Shown here in pieces: positions 58,291-64,000 of a stretch of DNA of 64,000 bases. The notes under the pieces are model-generated. The model had not been told where the DNA came from. It did not search any database and worked only from the letters and a program-made list of their open reading frames with translations. Both the position numbers and the translations under genes were made by a program. Source of the DNA: Ziziphus jujuba (lineage: Eukaryota > Streptophyta > Magnoliopsida > Rosales > Rhamnaceae); assembly GCF_031755915.1 (NCBI RefSeq), contig NC_083386.1:2945001-3009000 (forward strand), in the 5' to 3' direction. The first letter of the stretch is position 1, and each line of letters opens with the position of its first letter.

Positions 58291-58710
58291 TAAATAAACT
58301 GCAAATATAGTAAATAGAATATTTTATTAAGATAACTTCTTGTAAGGAAATAATCCCCACAAGATAGGCTACAAGTAGTCATGTCCATGGACATGAATGC
58401 TGCATGCACAGAGCAGTTGCAAAACAGCCTTATTCTTATAACGATATACACACATACACATATAGGGATATATATCTATATATATTAGGAAATAATCCCC
58501 ACAAGATAGGCTACAAGTAGCCATGTCCATAGACATGAATGCTGCATGCACAGAGCAGTTGCAACACAGACTTATTCTGCTAAATATATATATAAATATA
58601 CACACACACATACACATGTAGGGATATCTATATATATTGACAAAGTTGTCAATATATATAGTTTATTTCGCATACATATATATATATATATATGTATATT
58701 TTGCATGATA

Positions 58711-59548
58711 TTAATTAATACTGAATAGAGGGAAACCCCACTCTAAGGTCAGTGTTCCAGAATATATGCAGACGTTATCGTGTTTGTTCTCGTCTCCGCG
58801 GATGGACGCTTCAGAGTAGGATCCCTTCAAACCGTCGTGAAAGGGACTTTCCTGTGTAAGCTTGGATGAGACTAAGTTCCAATCATCACTAACGTAGTGC
58901 TCAGGTTTTTCAATTTCAGTGAAAACCTATATGCATAATAAATATTAGATTAAATTAATAATATAAAAAAGTAAAAAAAAAAAGCTTAATTAATTAAATA
59001 AAATAAATATTAATTTATTATGAGAGGTTATTAGTGGTAGAGGTACATAGTAGCTAGCTACTCACATATCGTTTATCGTCGTCGCGTTCATTTTCCCAAG
59101 CATGCAACCAGGCATACGGTTTTCCGTTGTAGTTCTGGCCTGTGTATATAACTGCCGCAGATGATCCCTGATGGAGTACAACAGCCAACTGGCCATTTTC
59201 AATCGTGACAGGGAAGTAATTATCACCTAGAATATGGCCACTGAAATCATGGTGTTTCTTCAAAAGATGTATGGGACTGCCAGTAGCATTGTAAATTTCG
59301 CATATTGTATATTTTTTATTATCAGTGTCAGGCTGCTGCTCAATGATCTTCCGCAGAGTCTGCATATAGGCCTTGTATGTCGTACCATTTTGAACTGCTT
59401 CCTTGAGTCTGTATGCAAAGTAAGACTTATCTGCGGCGTTGACTTCCAGTGTCTCAAATTCAGGAAATTTTTTCTTCACAAATTGATCATCCACTTTGGT
59501 TCCAAACACATTCTGAGGCTCATTGCCCTCGGCTGACTGCTTCGACAT
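58711..59548 (-). CDS. 23-kDa jasmonate-induced protein (JIP23)-like gene, copy B, intact
   Basis: Two exons on the minus strand: 59548-59066 (161 codons, start MSKQSAEGNEPQNVFGTKVD) and 58926-58711 (71 codons plus TAA). The intron starts GTGAG and ends ATATAG, and the junction keeps phase 0 (...KRY / VFTEIEKP...). The 232-residue product has the family hallmarks: NVFGTKV near the N-terminus, IYNATGSPIHLL, HDFSGHILGDNYFP, IENGQLAVVLHQGSSAAVIY and TGQNYNGKPYAWLHAWEN, then an exon-2 part beginning VFTEI. The usual length is slightly above 200 residues. JIP23 proteins accumulate after jasmonate or osmotic stress and their activity is unknown; they are distinct from JIP60. No signal peptide or membrane segment is seen. 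Part of the upstream region is duplicated downstream at 61888-62645. Confidence 0.85.
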
Positions 59549-62500
59549 GCTAGTGGTAATATATTCTTAATGATAATGCAGGAAAGTTGTTGGGCACATA
59601 TGCATGCCAAGCAAATTAATCACATACATTTATACACACCCACATCCAATCCGTGAGCTCCATCTGTCGGTCTTACGCGGACAAATATTCTTTGTTGATA
59701 TATATACATATATATATATATATATATTTTTATTTTTATTCCTTTTCTATCTTAAAGTGGACAACTACGTAACTTATCTACAGCAGGTGTACAACCCAGC
59801 TGCCACACAAAGTTAATATCTATTATGTAATTTTTTATTTATTTTTTTTCTTTAGTAATTTTAAGGTTCCAGTGATGGTGCTTTTATGCTTTTACTTCTC
59901 ATTATGGATTTGCGTGGGCATGGGGCAGCCAGGATCATAGCCATAGGGTACTAGTGGGGACAGATAGTAATTACTATAATTTTTTAAAAAAAATTGCAAA
60001 AACAGTGTACACAATCATTGTTCAATTCTAGCTAGTCATACAAAAATAATTACATAACTGTTATTTATTTTTTTTAACAAAAAGAAAATTACATAGTACC
60101 TATATGAATTAGTTTATGCTGAAAAAAATAAAAAAACATTTCTATATAATTTATTTTGCATAAACAAATATTCAATATCAAAAACTAAAATTTTAATTTT
60201 ATAAATATTATGGACATATAATATAGTAATAAAAATATAATTTAAATTCATAACAAATGTGAATAATTCTAATAAAATTTTTCTAAAATTCTAATCCATC
60301 AACCATACATAGCCAACCCTACCCCTTCGCTAATGCTTCCATTTATCATCTTGTTAAATAAGTCAGTTCACCCAAAAAAAAAAAAAAAACCATGTGAAAA
60401 CAAGACAAACAAATCGTGTAACACACCTAAAAAAAAAGACAAAGAAATTGAAAAAAAGACAAAGAAATTGTGTATATGCAACTATATATACACACACACC
60501 ATATGCGTATTTGGGTGGTCCTATCTCACGTTTCAGTTTCAGTCTATTTTTTCTGTGAGAACCTTTCACTTTCAGTCCTATGCTTATCAACACATACCGA
60601 TCTAATTTGTCTTATGCCTGCAATTTGTATGACAGGTATTTTGGGTCTTGTGCATGTTTCATTTGTTAAAAATGTAGTTCATATCTTTATTATCTAATAA
60701 TGATGAATGGAAATTAAATACTAAAATAAGACTTGTATTTTTCTCCTTTCAAATTGTGTATATCCAGTCTCGTGTTCATATATATATATATATATATATA
60801 TATGTGCGTATATCCCGGAAGAGTTCCATTTTGGATAGTAGGCTAACAATTTTCTGGTCAATAATCCTTGAAAAAGCATGATTGTTTATTAATCTACTCA
60901 TGTCCTGCATTCTTCTCTGTTGAAGAATTTAACTCCAATGAAAGGTATACTTGAAATCTGCGTGGTAAAGCAGTAATCTAACTCATTTTTTTTTTTTTAA
61001 GTTTTTTTAATCGGATACATGATTCTATCAAGCCAAGATGCACATGTATACATATAAATAAAAACAGTTTATATGGTGGTAGATTCTATATATATATATA
61101 TATAAATTATATAGACATTGAACGCACCACTATAAAATGGTGATAATTATTATTGATGATAAATGTCATTTTTTTATAATTAAATAGCATTTGAAGCTTG
61201 CCATAGTAATACTCATAGATTTGGCCCAATAGTTGTACCACTAAAAATGTACTTTTATATCCAAAGTTCAATTATTGAGTTTTGAAAAAGAAAAAATCTC
61301 CCTTCCTTTTTAATTAAAAAAAATAAAAAAGCTTGCTAAAGTTAACTAAAAATTCATCAAATAAATTTCCAAGTATCTGCTTTATTTTTATTTTTTTTAT
61401 TCCCTGCATTGTCAATATATATATATATATATATGTTACAAAATCAACTATCTCAAAGTGTTAGATATGATGATGTGCGTATAAAAAATTGGTCCACATA
61501 CTTCATAATAATTTATAAACTACCTTTTAAATGGTTTATTTTTTAATATTACATTTTTAGTTTTTAAAAAAAATAGAAAAAGTATAGGATTAGCATTCAA
61601 ATTAACCAAATTGATTAGTCCAATTTGAGTCGCATATTTATTGTCCGTGTATAAAAATATATATATTACAAAATCAACTATTTCAGATTGTGAGATATGA
61701 TGATGTGGACATTAAAAATTGAGTTCACATGCATAATGATAATTTATTAGCTACCTCTTAAACGATTCATTTTCTAATATTACATTTTATTTTTAAAACA
61801 TAAAAAAATACAAGATTAGCATGCAAATTAAACAAACTGATTAGTCAAATTTGAGTATATATTTATTATCCACATTATCAGTATTTTTATACATATCCAA
61901 ATCCAATCACTGAGCTCCACCTTGCCCGGCTTACGTGGACAAGGACTTTTTCTTGTTTTTTTTAATAATCTAAACGTGAACAATTACTTATACAGCACAA
62001 GTGCACACCCCAGCTGCCACAAAATTAATATCCATAATATATTCTGGTTGTTTTAATAAATTGTAAGTGGCCAATAATAGCAGTTCTATGTTTTCAATTT
62101 TCATACTGGATTTGTGTGGACTAGGGGCAGAGACATGATTTTAGCCGTAGGATAGTGGTGGCTAAAATATAATTTTTTAAAGAAATTGCAGAAACATACT
62201 ATACACAAGTAATTGCATAACAATTTTTTTTTCCCAGAAAAAAATCACATAGTACCTAATATAAATTAGTTATGACAAAAAAAACATTTCTATATAATTA
62301 AATTTGCATAAACAAATATCTAATAGCAAAAATTGAAATTTTATTTCTTTTTTTTTTTTTAATAATTTTGGACATATAGTACGAATAAAAATATAATTTA
62401 AACTCAAATCAAATGTGAATAGTTCTAATAAAAAATCATCTAAAATTCTAATCTGTCGACCATATGTAACATCATGTGAAACGAGACAATTCAAAAAAAA

Positions 62501-63403
62501 AAAAAAAAAAAAAAGTGAAACAAGACAAACAAATCGTGTAAAACATTTAAAAAAGAAAAAAACAAATCGGCTAACATTAAAAAAAATAAAGGACAAACAA
62601 ATAGTGTAAAACGTTTTAAAAAAAAAAGGAAAAAATCGTGTATATGCCACGTGTCATAATTAGAAAGGACCATATATCATCATTAATAAAAAATGTTTTC
62701 TTTTCTTTTTTCTTTTCCTTCCCCCCCCCCCCCCCCTCTCTCCTCCTTCATCTATGAAAAACACCCGATGGCTGCATTCTGACTGCTGGACGATAATACA
62801 TGCCGACTGGCATGATGAACCACTATGGACAGGCCTCGAACATCCAATTTCTGGCCTTTTGGCCGGTGGAAGCTTCCTAAATAAGCTTCCCCACTCTAAT
62901 TATAACATGGATTGTGCAATACTAATAACAACTATATTAAATAACCCTTTTTCCAATGAGAAATTCATAAATCTATGGAATACCCAATAATTTGGTATGT
63001 TATGACTTTAAATTCAAGAAATACAAAAGAAAAGAATATAATTTTACAACAATAGTCAACCCAACACTCAATTATAATTCAAATAAAAGTTTCATCAACA
63101 TCCTAGATAATAAATCTAGCAATCCATGTACAAAATATAAACCAAATTTAAAATAGAATATATATTTATCATTAAATCCATATCAAATATAATATACATA
63201 CATATAGATGTATATCCAAGTACAATTTAAAGAGTGATAAAAGATAAAGAAACCCAAGGAAGGAGGAATCTTATAGAGAAATCCCTTCAATCTTTATTCT
63301 TCTTCCAAGCCTAAGTTTTCTCTCTCCAGATTTACCTCTCTCTCTCTCTCTCTTTAAAAATTGGATTTGTTGCTTTCTAGTTCTTCTTTTAGTTTACAAT
63401 GAT
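59549..63403. other. 5' side of JIP23 copy B and flanking repeats, no gene seen
   Basis: 59630-60480 (JIP23 upstream) is repeated at 61888-62645, with shared landmarks GAGCTCCA, CGG(A)CAAAT/CAAGG, CCAGCTGCCACA and TGGATTTG-GTGG. Spacer-like pieces of the block recur at 61183-61385. TATA-like (TA)n lies at 59698-59728. A C18 run is at 62721-62738 and a (CT)n run at 63339-63353. An ORF at 62754-62990 has no recognisable domain. Confidence 0.6.
61434..61882. repeat. Tandem duplication, about 225 bp, two copies
   Basis: 61436-61655 and 61666-61882 share TTACAAAATCAACTAT, GATATGATGATGTG, TTTAATTTAC-like breakpoints, ATTAGCAT-CAAATTAA and GATTAGTC-AATTTGAGT in order. Confidence 0.85.
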
Positions 63404-64000
63404 TATAACACCTTGACCTTAGAAAATGTCCCAAATATAAATTTTTAACCAAGTTTGACCAAGGTTGATCAGGGTTTACCAAGTGGGTCCCATGGTTTTT
63501 TTTTTCTTTTTGTTTTTACTGTGAGAGGAATTTTGCTGTGGTGGAGGTGTCATCGTAAAGTACTCGTCGACATGAGTTTATAAACTAGTAATATGCCAAA
63601 ATTGAAGCTAAGAATAGGAAGTTATAGTCAAAACAAAATGCGATCTGGATTGATTGATGAGCCAGTGAGATGATTAGCATCTCACATTTTTAAATTCCAT
63701 TCCCCTAGGCCCAGGTTAGTAGACGTTGACTGTCCGAAGGTGAGCTCGACGTCTTGGTACGTTGCTAAAAGTCCAAGAAGCTTTTCTTTTTTTTCCTCTC
63801 TACTTTGTATTATTTCTTTTATCTTTTGTTGTATTAAATTTCATACTTAGTTGTACCTTTATAATGCTCTGTATACTGCCTTGGATATTTATTTATAATA
63901 TTACGTTGATTCTTTGTTATTCATTTGAAGTCCTGTGAACTTGTGGAATTAAATTGTAGTAAGGTAGGAGAAATAAGGTGGTGTATATAGAAGTGTGTTT
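63404..64000 (+). mobile_element. Partial copy of the long-LTR family, running off the window
   Basis: Starts TATAACACCTTGACC, like 49774. It has ACCAAGTTTGACCAAGGTTG, then GTACTCGTCGACATGAGTTT and AAACTAGTAATATG, then jumps to GAGATGATTAGCATCTCACA (52160-52180 in the other copy). The central 2 kb are therefore deleted. The remainder (GTAGACGTT..., CTCTGTATACTGCC) follows the 3' part of the family to the window edge. Confidence 0.75.

Overview
This is an AT-rich nuclear DNA window from a flowering plant. The evidence is interrupted coding with GT/AG introns, a jasmonate-induced-protein (JIP23) family gene, plant RNA polymerase III subunit remnants and plant-type transposons. A woody eudicot is the best guess; the species cannot be fixed from the sequence. 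The window is mostly transposon, and I can support only one intact host gene, a two-exon JIP23-like gene on the minus strand at 58711-59548.

The underlying host layout is a tandem duplication of one block: the 3' part of NRPC2 (RNA polymerase III second-largest subunit, plus strand), a spacer, then a JIP23-like gene (minus strand). Copy A holds NRPC2 exons at 2263-4192 and a JIP23 gene split between 10022-10883 and 22544-22764. Copy B holds NRPC2 exons at 27523-35670 and the intact JIP23 gene at 58711-59548. Part of a third JIP23 upstream region, without a gene, lies at 61888-62645. Spacer pieces also match between blocks: 5260-5418 with 54810-54970, and 8927-9175 with 54970-55160 plus 57660-57720.

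Each block was invaded by different elements. Copy A carries a 3.5-kb solo LTR (5419-8921, 5-bp target duplication), a probable 296-bp solo LTR inside the JIP23 exon (10424-10719) and an 11.66-kb Kaonashi-like MULE (10884-22543). The MULE has terminal inverted repeats and a 9-10 bp target duplication, and it splits the JIP23 coding sequence. It carries a DUF1985/ULP1-protease gene and a convergent mudrA transposase, both broken, and three palindromic minisatellites. A fragment of a second copy of its ULP gene occupies 1-1945.

Copy B carries a degenerate Ty1/copia element in an NRPC2 intron (29922-34492) and an L1 LINE (36291-54720). The LINE has a 13-bp target duplication and lies inside an unrecognised coding-like segment. 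Nested inside the LINE are a PIF/Harbinger transposon (37344-44123, TTA duplication), a CACTA derivative (about 44520-49305) dominated by a 2.4-kb inverted array of hairpin units, and a 2.8-kb solo LTR (49774-52615). Another diverged copy of the large LTR lies at 55161-57656, and a partial one runs off the right edge from 63404.

The observations I rate highest are an uninterrupted extra ORF in the PIF/Harbinger element (RNase H1 hybrid-binding/viroplasmin-like domain plus a membrane segment), the giant hairpin array in the CACTA derivative, the exact MULE footprint in the JIP23 codons, and an L1 that ends early at its 3' side yet has an oligo(A) tail and target duplication.
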